Of a DNA stretch of 64,000 bases, positions 26,214 through 35,115 are shown piece by piece; position 1 is the stretch's first letter; the number at the start of each line of letters is the position of its first letter. This DNA comes from JAKACA01 sp050008715 (GTDB taxonomy: Bacteria > Actinomycetota > Acidimicrobiia > Acidimicrobiales > Bog-793): the NCBI GenBank assembly GCA_050008715.1, contig JBEKMC010000003.1, positions 1 to 64,000 on the forward strand, read 5' to 3'. Under the pieces are notes generated by a model. It was not told the DNA's origin. It did not search any database and saw nothing but the letters and a program-made list of their open reading frames with translations. The position numbers and the translations under genes were made by a program.

Positions 26214-27470
26214 GTGACGACGACGCCTGAGCGCCGAGGCGGGCAGAGCCTGTCCTGGGAGATCCGGGCGAATCGCGACCCCCTGCCCCAACAGCTTGTT
26301 CGTCGAGCCAACGAGCGACGGGTGTTTCATCTCCTCCGGCAGCGGGGACCGATCTCGCGGGCGGATCTCGTGCGCGCCACGGGGCTCAGCGGCCAGTCCG
26401 TCGGCATCATCGTCCGGCACTTGCTCGAGCAGGGGCTCGTGGAGGAAACCGGGGCGGAGCCGCAGGCCCAGCTCGGGCGGTACCCCATCGGGGTCCGCAT
26501 CCACGCCCGGGGCGCCCTGGCGTTCGGGTGCAACGTCGAGCGCGACCAGATCGCCGGCGCCTGGATCGACTTGAGCGGCTCGGCCGTGGTGACCGAGACC
26601 GTGGCCTATCCACAGGGAGAAGCACCGAGTCGCACGATTCGGCGCGTCGAGGAGCTCTTTGCGAGGCTGGCAGCCGATATCGGGCTCGCCGCCTGCGACA
26701 ACTGGCTGCCGGCAATCGGACTCGGCCTTCCGGGCCCGATCGACCCGGAGACAGCCGTCCTCGTCAACCCGCCCAACTTTCCCCGTTGGGAAGGCGTCGA
26801 TCCGCGCACCCTCTTCTCCTCGGAATGGAGCCTGCCGATCTTCTGCGAGAACTCGGCGACGGCGGCGGCCCTCGGCGAGGCCTGGCAATCGAGGACGGAC
26901 ACGAGCAACTTCCTCTACTGCCACTGGGGCGTCGGGATCGGAGGCGGCCTCGTCATCGACCTCGACACCTATCGGGGCAGGACCGGCAACGCTGTCGAGC
27001 TCGGGCACGTCCCGGTCGTGCCGGACGGAGCGCCCTGCGGTTGCGGCGGACGCGGGTGCCTCGAGGCCGAGGCATCGGTGGCTGCCATCTGCCGACAAGC
27101 TGCCGAGACGGGCATCCACGCCGAATTCGACGAGCTCGTGGCGAGGGCGCCCGACGATCCACGCGTTGCGCACCTGCTGACCCGGGCCGGGCAGCTACTC
27201 GCCCAAGCGCTCGTGGGGGCGGTGAACCTCTTCGATATCGACATGGTCGTGTTGGGTGGCCACCACCTCCTGCAAGCCGCCGAATGGTTGATGCCACCCG
27301 TGGACGCCGCCGTTCCCAACCTGGCGATCCGACGCGGTGTCCGGCCCGTCACGGTGCGCATCTCGGCTCTCGGTGAGGCGGCGGGCGCAATCGGCGCCGC
27401 CAGCGTTGTGTTCGACAAGCTGTTGCCCTCGAGCGCCGAGCTCGTGCCCGCCGCCAGGACGCAGGGATAG
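26214..27470 (+). CDS. ROK-family transcriptional regulator (NagC/XylR type)
   Basis: A 418-residue repressor. Residues 30-80 form a winged helix-turn-helix (FHLLRQRGPISRADLVRATG, GQSVGIIVRHLLEQGLV). The ROK part shows an ATP-like fold remnant and the sugar-binding segment VELGHVPVVPDGAPCGCGGR, GCLEAEAS, which is the intact CxCGxxGC zinc motif. Such regulators release DNA upon binding a sugar or sugar phosphate. It is first in the operon and lies 70 bp after the 21-bp palindrome; GTG 26214 follows CTGGGGG. The likely effector is a mannose-type sugar or its phosphate, inferred from the GH38 gene downstream. Confidence 0.9.
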   Translation: MTTTPERRGGQSLSWEIRANRDPLPQQLVRRANERRVFHLLRQRGPISRADLVRATGLSGQSVGIIVRHLLEQGLVEETGAEPQAQLGRYPIGVRIHARGALAFGCNVERDQIAGAWIDLSGSAVVTETVAYPQGEAPSRTIRRVEELFARLAADIGLAACDNWLPAIGLGLPGPIDPETAVLVNPPNFPRWEGVDPRTLFSSEWSLPIFCENSATAAALGEAWQSRTDTSNFLYCHWGVGIGGGLVIDLDTYRGRTGNAVELGHVPVVPDGAPCGCGGRGCLEAEASVAAICRQAAETGIHAEFDELVARAPDDPRVAHLLTRAGQLLAQALVGAVNLFDIDMVVLGGHHLLQAAEWLMPPVDAAVPNLAIRRGVRPVTVRISALGEAAGAIGAASVVFDKLLPSSAELVPAARTQG

Positions 27471-27477
27471 GAACGGC

Positions 27478-28134
27478 ATGCGCGAGCAGCCTGACCCCAC
27501 GGCGGCCGCCGCCATCTGGTCGGAGCTCTACGAGAGCTACCCGGCTCTCGGGTCCTGCGCGCCCGCCATCAGGCAAGCCTGGGATCTCTTGCGCACCGTC
27601 CTGCACGACGGCCACTCCGTCCTCGTGTGCGGCAACGGGGGGAGCGCAGCCGACAGCGAGCACATCGCGGCCGAGCTGGCCAAGCCGTGTGCTCGCCGGC
27701 GCCCCCTCCCGGCGCCGCTGACCGAGGCCCTGCGGGCGGCAGGCGACGACGGCTACCTCGCCGACGGCCTGCAGGGTGGCTGGCCCGTGCTACCCCTCAC
27801 GAGCCAGGCCGCCCTCGTGACGGCGATCGCCAACGACCAGGGCGCCGACTTCGTCTTCGCCCAGCAGGTCATCGCGTACGGCCGGCCGGGCGACCTGCTC
27901 TGGGCCTTGACGACCTCGGGGTCCTCGACGAACGTCATCCACGCGCTGCGCACAGCGCGCGCTCTCGGCCTGCACACGATGGCCTTCACCGGGCCCCGCG
28001 GCCGGCTCGCGGCCGCCCTGTGTGACGCCCTCGTCGAGTTGCCCGGAGCGACGACGTCCAGCATTCAGCAGTCCCACCTGCCCGTGTACCACGCGTTCTG
28101 CCTGGCGATCGAAGCGGAGAGCTACGCGCCATGA
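27478..28134 (+). CDS. SIS-domain sugar-phosphate isomerase, GmhA type
   Basis: A 218-residue SIS protein. SVLVCGNGGSAADSEHIAAE contains the substrate loop and the two N-terminal metal ligands of GmhA (His62, Glu66). SSIQQSHLPVYHAF supplies Gln197 and His205, spaced as Q172 and H180 of Escherichia coli GmhA. All four zinc ligands are therefore kept, which suggests an active aldose-ketose isomerase. LLWALTTSGSSTNVIHAL is the second SIS phosphate loop. No heptose genes are nearby and the gene sits between a ROK regulator and a ROK kinase, so isomerisation of mannose-6-phosphate or a related aldose phosphate is more likely than a lipopolysaccharide role. ATG 27478 is 7 bp after the regulator stop. 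Confidence 0.85.
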   Translation: MREQPDPTAAAAIWSELYESYPALGSCAPAIRQAWDLLRTVLHDGHSVLVCGNGGSAADSEHIAAELAKPCARRRPLPAPLTEALRAAGDDGYLADGLQGGWPVLPLTSQAALVTAIANDQGADFVFAQQVIAYGRPGDLLWALTTSGSSTNVIHALRTARALGLHTMAFTGPRGRLAAALCDALVELPGATTSSIQQSHLPVYHAFCLAIEAESYAP

Positions 28135-29249
28135 GCCACGTCTGGGCCTCTGTGGCGATCGGCGGCACGAAGTGCTCGGTGTCTGTCGCCCGCGCGACTG
28201 GGGACACGTTCACCTTCATCGAGCGGAGGACCTTCCCGACGGACGCCTCACCCGAGCGCACGCTGGGCACCCTCGTCCGCCACCTGGGGGCGGAGCTGGC
28301 TGCGGCCGGCGGGCCCCCGCTGGCCGGTATCGGAATCGTGTGCGGCGGGCCGCTCGACGAATCCAAGGGCCTCGTGCTGGGACCGCCGAACTTGCCCGGC
28401 TGGGCGGCCGTCGAAGTGGTGCGGCCGTTCGAGGACCACTTCGGTGAGCGCGCCTGCCTGCAGAACGACGCTAACGCCGGCGTCCTGGCGGAGTGGACGT
28501 GGGGAGCCGCCAGAGGTTGTGACAACGTCGTGTTTCTCACCTGCGGAACCGGCATCGGGGCAGGGCTCATCCTGAACGGGCGGCTCTATCGTGGATCGAC
28601 AGGCCTGGCAGGCGAGGTCGGACACTGGCGCCTGAGCACGACGGGACCGGTCGGTTACGGAAAGGCCGGTTCTTTCGAGGGGTTCTGCGCAGGCTCCGGC
28701 ATTGCCCGGCGCGCCCAAGAGCTGGCGCTGCAGTGCCTCCAGCAGGGCAGCCCGACGAATCTGTCACCCGAATGGCGTGATCTGGAAAGCCTGTCGGCCA
28801 AGCGGGTGGCCGAGGCCGCCGACGGCGGCGACCCGGTGGCGGGCCTTCTATGGGCCGAGGTCGGTCGCCACCTCGGATCTGGCATCGCCCTTCTCGTCGA
28901 CTTGCTGAACCCGGACGTGATCGTGCTCGGAGGCATCTACGTGCGCCAGCGCGACCGTCTGCAGCCGAGCCTGCTCGAGGAGCTCGAGCGGGAGGCCCTG
29001 CCTCAGTCGGTCATGGCCTGCCGCGTTGTCCCGTCGGCCCTCGGCGAGCACATCGCCGATTGGTCGGGCCTCGCCGCAGCCCTGCTGGGGGACGAGACGA
29101 CACCTGCCGGGCGTCGTGTGAGTAGGGCGACGCACGCCTCCGACGGCGTGCCAGACCAACTGTCGCCGCCACCGGGCTCGAACGCCTCGCACGTCGCTGC
29201 CGTACCGCATACCGAAGCAACCCCGACGAACATGGAGGAAAGCCAATGA
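28131..29249 (+). CDS. ROK-family sugar kinase without the canonical zinc motif
   Basis: A 372-residue kinase-like protein with no DNA-binding domain. Phosphate loops are present: ASVAIGGTKCSVSVA and VVFLTCGTGIGAGLILNGRL; sugar-binding residues appear in ACLQNDANAGVLAEW (catalytic Asp) and GLAGEVGHWRLS. Where ROK proteins have CxCGxxGCLE, this one has VGYGKAGSFEGFCAGSG, so three of four cysteines are missing. The histidine of EVGHW remains. The last 45 residues are low-complexity. It overlaps the SIS gene by ATGA, and its stop overlaps the lipoprotein start. It should phosphorylate the sugar released in the cytoplasm, probably mannose, but this is inferred from context. Confidence 0.85.
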   Translation: MSHVWASVAIGGTKCSVSVARATGDTFTFIERRTFPTDASPERTLGTLVRHLGAELAAAGGPPLAGIGIVCGGPLDESKGLVLGPPNLPGWAAVEVVRPFEDHFGERACLQNDANAGVLAEWTWGAARGCDNVVFLTCGTGIGAGLILNGRLYRGSTGLAGEVGHWRLSTTGPVGYGKAGSFEGFCAGSGIARRAQELALQCLQQGSPTNLSPEWRDLESLSAKRVAEAADGGDPVAGLLWAEVGRHLGSGIALLVDLLNPDVIVLGGIYVRQRDRLQPSLLEELEREALPQSVMACRVVPSALGEHIADWSGLAAALLGDETTPAGRRVSRATHASDGVPDQLSPPPGSNASHVAAVPHTEATPTNMEESQ

Positions 29250-30655
29250 CCAAGTTGCGACGCGTGCTGCTCTTGAGCAGCGCGCTCACGCTGGCCGGTG
29301 CGTGGATCGCCGGCTGTAGCAGCAACAGCACCAGCACGAGCACGAGCAGCCCCGCCGGCCCCGGATCCACGAACGGGTCGCCGCAGACCCTCACCGTGGC
29401 ATATTGGGCGAACTTCGACACGCCCGGTACGAACGCCACACCCGATCTCATCAAAGCCGCCGCTGCAGAGCTGGCTAAGGCTCATCCCGGCGACAAGGTC
29501 GTGCTCGACCCGATCACGACCGACTCCGAATCCACGTACTACGCCAAGATCGACTTGGCCGAACGCAGCCGCTCGACGGCACCCGACGTCGTGATGGAGG
29601 ACTCCTTCCTCATCGGCTCGGATGCCAGCGCCGGCTACATCCGGGCGCTGCCGCAGCTGAAGACGTGGTCGGGATGGTCCGAGTTCCCATCGGCGATGCA
29701 GAACATCGCCACCTACAACGGGCAGATCTACGGCGTCATGAACAGCACCGACGTCCAGTTGATCTACTACGACGCCAATCTTTTCCGGCAAGCCGGCATC
29801 GCCGTGCCGTGGCAGCCCCACAACTTCAGCGACATGGTGGCGGCCGCGCAGGCGTTGAAGACACACGACGCCGGCATCACGCCGGCCTGGCTCTACGCGG
29901 GGCTCCCCCTCGGCGAGGCGTCGTCGTTCCGCGGCTTCGAGGTCTTCCTTGATGGCACGAATGACCGCATCTACGACAACACCACGAAGAAGTGGGAGGT
30001 GTCGGGACCCGGCTTCACCGCCACCTGGAACTTCCTGGCCGCTATGCGTCCCTACGTCGAACCCGAGTCCGACTGGTCGAACCCGAACGCCAGCGCAACG
30101 GTGAACATCACCCTCATGCCCGAACAGAAGGTCGGGATGGTCGTCGACGGCAGCTGGGTCTCGACGTTCTACGTCAAGGGCGGCCCCAAGCCGATCCCGA
30201 ACTTCCTGTCCACCTACCTCGTCGCCAAAGTACCGACGGACAACCTGTCGGCGCCCTACACGGACCAGTCCGGCGGCTTCGCCTGGTCGGTCGGCGAGCA
30301 GTCTGCCAACCCGGCACTCGCTCTCGAGCTGGTCGAGGACCTGTCCTCCGCCCCGAACATTGCCGAGTTCGACGCCAAGGACGGGAACCTCCCGCCGCGC
30401 ACCGACGCCCTCACCCAGTCGCAGTGGGCGCAGGAGAACAAGCTCGACCCGATCCTGACCTTGTCCTCGCAGCTGTTGGCATTCACCAACTTCCGGCCGA
30501 ACCTGCCCGCCTACCCACAGATCTCCAACGAGATCGCCACGCTCACGGGCGACATCGACACGGGATCGATGACAGCGGCTCAAGCCGAGCAGGCCTATGC
30601 CGCCAAGGTGACCCAGATCGTCGGCGCCGGCAATGTCGAGGCGATGACGAGTTGA
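29246..30655 (+). CDS. ABC transporter solute-binding lipoprotein, family 1
   Basis: A 469-residue sugar-binding protein anchored to the outer face of the membrane. The signal peptide ends in the lipobox IAGC with Cys24, followed by a Ser/Thr-rich linker (SSNSTSTSTSS). The mature part matches carbohydrate-binding family 1: TLTVAYWANFDTPGTN, APDVVMEDSFLIGS, MPEQKVGMVVDGSWVSTF and a C-terminal helix MTAAQAEQAYAAKVTQIV. A GGAGGAAA site precedes ATG 29246, inside the end of the kinase gene. A strong stem-loop follows the stop before the permease genes, as in many importers in which the binding protein is made in excess. Confidence 0.93.
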   Translation: MTKLRRVLLLSSALTLAGAWIAGCSSNSTSTSTSSPAGPGSTNGSPQTLTVAYWANFDTPGTNATPDLIKAAAAELAKAHPGDKVVLDPITTDSESTYYAKIDLAERSRSTAPDVVMEDSFLIGSDASAGYIRALPQLKTWSGWSEFPSAMQNIATYNGQIYGVMNSTDVQLIYYDANLFRQAGIAVPWQPHNFSDMVAAAQALKTHDAGITPAWLYAGLPLGEASSFRGFEVFLDGTNDRIYDNTTKKWEVSGPGFTATWNFLAAMRPYVEPESDWSNPNASATVNITLMPEQKVGMVVDGSWVSTFYVKGGPKPIPNFLSTYLVAKVPTDNLSAPYTDQSGGFAWSVGEQSANPALALELVEDLSSAPNIAEFDAKDGNLPPRTDALTQSQWAQENKLDPILTLSSQLLAFTNFRPNLPAYPQISNEIATLTGDIDTGSMTAAQAEQAYAAKVTQIVGAGNVEAMTS

Positions 30656-30685
30656 CCCCGATCGGCGGCCCGTCCGACCGCTCTC

Positions 30686-30711
30686 GCCGGGTCGGCCTCG
30701 GCCGACCCGGC
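30686..30711 (+). terminator. Intercistronic stem-loop between binding-protein and permease genes
   Basis: GCCGGGTCGGCC, two bases, and its perfect complement lie in the 147-bp space after the solute-binding gene. Similar hairpins between SBP and permease genes (malE-malF is the known case) protect the upstream mRNA and limit downstream transcription. The space has no other gene; the rest is GC-rich with a further small inverted repeat around GTGGCCGCCATTCGGTGGC. Confidence 0.65.
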
Positions 30712-30802
30712 GTGGCCGCCATTCGGTGGCGGCCGGCAGGCGATCGGCGGCGCTGGCGAGGCGCCGGGGCACGACGGCATCGCCCGCGAGAGGCTTGGTT
30801 CC

Positions 30803-31750
30803 ATGTCTAGCGCCGCCCACGGCATCGTCACCGAAGCTGGACGCCGCCTTCGCGTCGGGAGCCGAGGACGTCAGCGGCTGACCGGGGTCGGCATGGTGCT
30901 CCCGCTCGTAGTGGTCGTGCTGGCGTTCCTCGGTTGGCCGATCATCTGGACCCTGGTGCTGTCCCTCACGAACATGACGGTGACGGGTCCCACGGCCACC
31001 CATTACCAGTTCATCGGCCTCTCGAACTACGCAAAGCTCTTCTCGTCCGGTAGCGGGCTCGTCTCGTCGCTCTTCCTCACCCTGTACTACCTCGTGGCGT
31101 CCGCCTACATCGGCCAGGCGCTCTTCGGCTTCGCCCTTGCCTATCTCATGATGCGGTGCAGCCTCGGTGTCCGAAAGGTCGTCGGGTCGATCATCATCTC
31201 CTGCTGGCTCGTCCCGGAGATCATCGCTGCCTGGATGTGGTTCGCCCTGCTGAGCGACGGTGGCACGCTGCAACAGGGGCTGCACGCCGTCGGGATCCCG
31301 TATCAGACGTGGCTCATCTCGCACCCGATGATCTCGGTCAGCCTCGCCAACTCGTGGCGGGGCGTGGCGTTCTCCTTCCTGCTCTTCTCCGCTGCCCTGT
31401 CGGATGTGCCGAAGGAGCTCATGGACGCCGCTGAGGTCGACGGGGCCGGCGGCTGGCGACGACTTCGGAGCATCATCATCCCCCTCCTCGCCACGACGAT
31501 CCTCGTCGACTTCGTACTCATCACCCTCGGCACGCTCAACGACTTCACGCTCATCTTCGCCATGACCGGCGGCGGTCCCGGCACCAGCTCGAGCGTGCTG
31601 TCGGTCTTCATGTACCAGCAGGCGTTCGTGACGTTTCAGCTCGCCTACGGAACCGCTATCGCCGTCGTGCTGCTCGTTGTCGGCGGCCTCTTCTCGATCC
31701 TCTACATCCGGGCCCTCCGCCGCCAAGGCGCCCTCAACATGAGCCGATGA
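30803..31750 (+). CDS. ABC transporter permease, MalF/UgpA type
   Basis: A 315-residue inner-membrane subunit with six helices, starting VLPLVVVVLAFLGWPIIWTL. The ATPase-contact EAA loop is seen as ELMDAAEVDGAGGWRRLRSI followed by IIPLL. The N-terminus has a basic 25-residue cytoplasmic tail. It pairs with the next permease, whose start overlaps this stop (ATGA). Together they form the channel for the lipoprotein-delivered sugar. Confidence 0.93.
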   Translation: MSSAAHGIVTEAGRRLRVGSRGRQRLTGVGMVLPLVVVVLAFLGWPIIWTLVLSLTNMTVTGPTATHYQFIGLSNYAKLFSSGSGLVSSLFLTLYYLVASAYIGQALFGFALAYLMMRCSLGVRKVVGSIIISCWLVPEIIAAWMWFALLSDGGTLQQGLHAVGIPYQTWLISHPMISVSLANSWRGVAFSFLLFSAALSDVPKELMDAAEVDGAGGWRRLRSIIIPLLATTILVDFVLITLGTLNDFTLIFAMTGGGPGTSSSVLSVFMYQQAFVTFQLAYGTAIAVVLLVVGGLFSILYIRALRRQGALNMSR

Positions 31751-32583
31751 TCAGCGCCCCGCCATCCCAGCAGCGAGCCGTCTTCCGACACCTGCCGTCG
31801 GCCGCCATGGTGCTCGTCGGCTTGCTGTTCCTCGTGCCGTTCGTGTGGATGGTGATCGTGGCTTTTCAAGCTCACGGATCCCTCGACCTTCAAGGCGGCG
31901 GCAGCTTCACGTTCTCGCACTTCTCGGACGTGCTGCACGAGAGCTCGTTCGTGTCGTCGTTCGGGAACTCGCTCTACCTCGCCGTCGGCACGACGCTGTT
32001 CACGACGGTGATCGGCGTCCTGGCCGGCTATCCGCTCTCCCGCTTCCAGTCGCGCGCCCAAGAGTGGTTCGTGTACGTCCTCGTGTTCCTCACCGGCCTG
32101 CCGATCATCGCCCTCATGGTGCCCACCTATGACTTCTTCGTGACGCTGAACTTCATCAACTCGAAGTTCTGGACGGTGTGGTTCATGACGGCGACGGCGC
32201 TCCCGTTTGCCACCTGGATCGCCCGCAGCTTCATCGACGCAGTGCCTCGAGAGGTCGAGGAGGCGGCCTGGATCGACGGCACGAACCGCTGGGGGTCGCT
32301 CTGGCGCCTCGTCGTCCCCCTGATCGTGCCGGGCATCTGCGTCGTGGCGATGTACACCTTCGTGAACGCCTGGAGCGACTTCTACATCCCCTACATCCTC
32401 TTGCAGGGCTCGAACAACCCGGCCTCGGTCACGATGTACAGCTTCTTCGGCCAGTACAACATCAACTACAGCGACGTGGCGGCCTTCGCCCTGCTGTACT
32501 CGCTGCCTCCCGTCGTGCTGTACCTCATCGTCACCCGCTGGGTCGGCCAGGGCTTCGCCCTCGGCGGAGCGGTGAAAGGCTGA
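31747..32583 (+). CDS. ABC transporter permease, MalG/UgpE type
   Basis: A 278-residue membrane protein with six helices (MVLVGLLFLVPFVWMVIVAF at the start, ALLYSLPPVVLYLIVTRWVG at the end). The EAA loop is VPREVEEAAWIDGTNRWGSL, followed by WRLVVPL. ATGA overlap with the upstream permease and a 3-bp gap to the mannosidase gene place it firmly within the operon. The C-terminus GFALGGAVKG is typical of the MalG class. Confidence 0.93.
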   Translation: MISAPPSQQRAVFRHLPSAAMVLVGLLFLVPFVWMVIVAFQAHGSLDLQGGGSFTFSHFSDVLHESSFVSSFGNSLYLAVGTTLFTTVIGVLAGYPLSRFQSRAQEWFVYVLVFLTGLPIIALMVPTYDFFVTLNFINSKFWTVWFMTATALPFATWIARSFIDAVPREVEEAAWIDGTNRWGSLWRLVVPLIVPGICVVAMYTFVNAWSDFYIPYILLQGSNNPASVTMYSFFGQYNINYSDVAAFALLYSLPPVVLYLIVTRWVGQGFALGGAVKG

Positions 32584-32586
32584 GCG

Positions 32587-35115
32587 ATGACGCGAGAGAC
32601 CGATTCCGGGCGTGAGGTCGACGAGGGTTCGCCACAGACCGTGCATCTCATCGGGAACGCCCACATGGACCCCGTTTGGATCTGGGACTGGCGTGAAGGC
32701 TTCGGCGAAGTCTGGGCGACTTTCCGATCGGCCCTCGACCGCCTTGCCGAGCACTCCGACGTCGTTTTCACGGCGAGCTCAGCCGCCCACCACGACTGGA
32801 TCGAGCAGCACGATCCGGCCATGTTCGAGCAGATCAAGGCGGCCGTTGCAGCCGGCCGCTGGTGCCTCGTCGGCGGCATGTGGGTGGAGCCGGACTGCAA
32901 TCTCCCGTCCGGTGAGTCGTTCTGCCGACAGCTCCTTCTCGGGCAACGATTCTTCCATCGTGCCTTCGGACGCGTGGCACGCACCGGCTACAACGTGGAC
33001 TCGTTCGGGCACACAGCGGGCCTCCCGCAGCTACTGTCCCGCAGCGGCTTGGGCGCCTACGTGATGATGCGCCCGGCGGCGCACGAGCGAGAGCTGCCGG
33101 GCAACGCCTTCCGGTGGGCGGACGCCGATGGGAGCACGGTGCTCGCCTACCGAATTCCCTTCGACTACGCGACCGACTCGGCCGAGCAGATCCCGGAACG
33201 AGTGCAGGAGCTCCATCGGCGCGCCGAGTCGGAGAACACCCCGATGATGCTCTTCTACGGCATCGGCAATCACGGCGGCGGCCCGACACGAGCGATGCTG
33301 CAGGCGATCGACACGGTCGCCGAGAGCGGCGCCGCAGTTATCTACAGCGACCCCGACCGTTACTTCGCCGAGCTCGGGACCAGCAGCCCGGCGCTGCCCC
33401 TCGTGTACGGGGAGCTGCAGCACCATGCCGTCGGCTGCTACTCGGTGAGCGCATGGGTCAAGCGGGCAAACGACCGATGCGAAGTGGCGCTTCTCGTCGC
33501 AGAGGCGCTCGAGGCTGTGGCAAGCCGGCTGGCCGGCCGTCGCTCTCGCGCGGCGGACCTCACGACCGCGTGGAAGGAGCTGCTGCTCTGCCAATTCCAC
33601 GACATCCTCGCCGGAACCTCGAGCAAGTCGGCCTATGGCACCGTCAGCGCCCGCTTCGGCTACGTCGAGACGATCGCCGACCAGGTGACGACGAACGCCG
33701 TCTACGAGATTGCTCATCGAGTGGACACGAGTCTCGGCATGAGCGGCCCCGTGCAGCGCGACTCGTCGTTCTGGACCGGCAACGAGGCCTCCGGCGTGCC
33801 CTTCCTCGTCTACAACCCGCTCGGCTGGCCGGTACGCCAGGTCGTCGAGGCACCTCGATCGTCGACCACCGTGCTCGACAGCGACGGCAACGAGACCGCG
33901 AGCCAGGCCGTGGCGTCCGGCGAGGTCACCCTCTTTCGCTCCCACTCGTTGTTCGTAGCCGACCTTGGCCCGCTCGGGTACGAGGTCTTCTGGCTCCGCG
34001 GGGGAACGGCGCGCCTGCCCGACGACCCCGCCCCGACGACGCAACCGGCCATCGAGAGCGACCTGCTGCGAGCCGTGGTCGACGAGAGAACGGGCGCCAT
34101 CTCGAGTCTGATCGATCTTCCGAGCGGGACTGAGCTGATCGGCGACACCGGCATCCGTCCCGTCGTTCTGACAGACACGAGCGACACGTGGTCGCACGGC
34201 CTCATCGGCTTCGAGGGGGACCAAGCTCCATGTGACTTCGTCGGTTGGGAGATGATCGAGAACGGTCCCCTTCGCTGGCGACTGCGGCTGCGGTTCCGCT
34301 CAGACGCCTCCTCCGTCACCTTGGATCTCTGTCTTGCCCGCGCCGCCCGCTACGCCGAGATCCAGTTGCGGGCGGACTGGTCGACGCCTCACGTCGTTCT
34401 CAAGCTCGTGATGCCGTGGCGGCTCGGCCCGGACGTGGTCACCGTCGCCGGAGCTGCCTACGGGCACGCCGTCCGTCGCCCTTGCGGAGCCGAAGAGCCG
34501 CTGCAGGGCTGGCTCGACTGCTACGACCCGGCCGCCGACCGCGGCGTTGGTTGCACGACCGACTACTTGCACGGTTATGACGCAACCGGTGCGACCACCC
34601 GCCTCACGGTGCTGCGCAACCCGCTGGCAGGCGATCACGGCGGAGGATGGGCGACCCGCCCTGGCGTGGACTATCCGTATACCGACAGCGGCCTCCACGA
34701 GGCGAGCGTGCGGATCCACCCTCATAACGGGGACTGGCAGGCTGCCGGGCTCGTCGCACGGGCCGACGAGCATGTGCGGCGTCCGGTCGTCGTGGCGGAC
34801 ACGTACCACGTGGGGAACCTGCCGGCCAAGGGAGCGTTCATACGAGTGGAGCCACCCGACGTCGCAGTCGTGCGTGTGCTGAAGCGGGCCGAGAACGACG
34901 AGGGCGTCGTCGTTCGCCTCGTCGAAGCCAGCGGCGCCCACGTCGCCGTGGTGCTCAGCGGTCAGCTCGTCGGACGCAAGGTCACAACCAGCCTGGCGCC
35001 GTACGAAGTGCAGACCTTGCTCGTTCCTGACGAGGCATCGGCGCCCGCTCGCGCCGTGAGCATCACCGAGCTCGAGCACTCGACGGAGGCAGGTGCTGAC
35101 TCATGGCGACGGTGA
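32587..35115 (+). CDS. Alpha-mannosidase, glycoside hydrolase family 38
   Basis: An 842-residue cytoplasmic hydrolase (no signal peptide). The GH38 zinc and catalytic residues are visible: His26 and Asp28 in GNAHMDPVWIWDWREGF, the nucleophile Asp138 in YNVDSFGHTAGLPQ, and His338 in CQFHDILAGTSS. A middle helical domain and large beta-sandwich follow (DLLRAVVDERTGAISSLIDL), as in family members. It retains alpha-mannosides by releasing mannose after import. Length is close to bacterial GH38 (about 800-1,000). It starts 3 bp after the permease stop and overlaps the ATPase gene by 13 bp. The linkage (alpha-1,2, 1,3, 1,6 or mannosylglycerate) cannot be read. Confidence 0.93.
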   Translation: MTRETDSGREVDEGSPQTVHLIGNAHMDPVWIWDWREGFGEVWATFRSALDRLAEHSDVVFTASSAAHHDWIEQHDPAMFEQIKAAVAAGRWCLVGGMWVEPDCNLPSGESFCRQLLLGQRFFHRAFGRVARTGYNVDSFGHTAGLPQLLSRSGLGAYVMMRPAAHERELPGNAFRWADADGSTVLAYRIPFDYATDSAEQIPERVQELHRRAESENTPMMLFYGIGNHGGGPTRAMLQAIDTVAESGAAVIYSDPDRYFAELGTSSPALPLVYGELQHHAVGCYSVSAWVKRANDRCEVALLVAEALEAVASRLAGRRSRAADLTTAWKELLLCQFHDILAGTSSKSAYGTVSARFGYVETIADQVTTNAVYEIAHRVDTSLGMSGPVQRDSSFWTGNEASGVPFLVYNPLGWPVRQVVEAPRSSTTVLDSDGNETASQAVASGEVTLFRSHSLFVADLGPLGYEVFWLRGGTARLPDDPAPTTQPAIESDLLRAVVDERTGAISSLIDLPSGTELIGDTGIRPVVLTDTSDTWSHGLIGFEGDQAPCDFVGWEMIENGPLRWRLRLRFRSDASSVTLDLCLARAARYAEIQLRADWSTPHVVLKLVMPWRLGPDVVTVAGAAYGHAVRRPCGAEEPLQGWLDCYDPAADRGVGCTTDYLHGYDATGATTRLTVLRNPLAGDHGGGWATRPGVDYPYTDSGLHEASVRIHPHNGDWQAAGLVARADEHVRRPVVVADTYHVGNLPAKGAFIRVEPPDVAVVRVLKRAENDEGVVVRLVEASGAHVAVVLSGQLVGRKVTTSLAPYEVQTLLVPDEASAPARAVSITELEHSTEAGADSWRR

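Noticed and set aside
27478..28134. Lipopolysaccharide heptose synthesis gene gmhA
   Set aside because: No other heptose genes are present, the host looks like an actinobacterium, and the operon concerns mannoside uptake.
29003..31726. A 907-codon open frame on the minus strand, opposite the kinase, binding-protein and permease genes
   Set aside because: Its translation is Arg/Asp/Gly-rich without any domain, and the plus strand carries recognised genes with intact motifs. Long antisense frames are a result of high GC.
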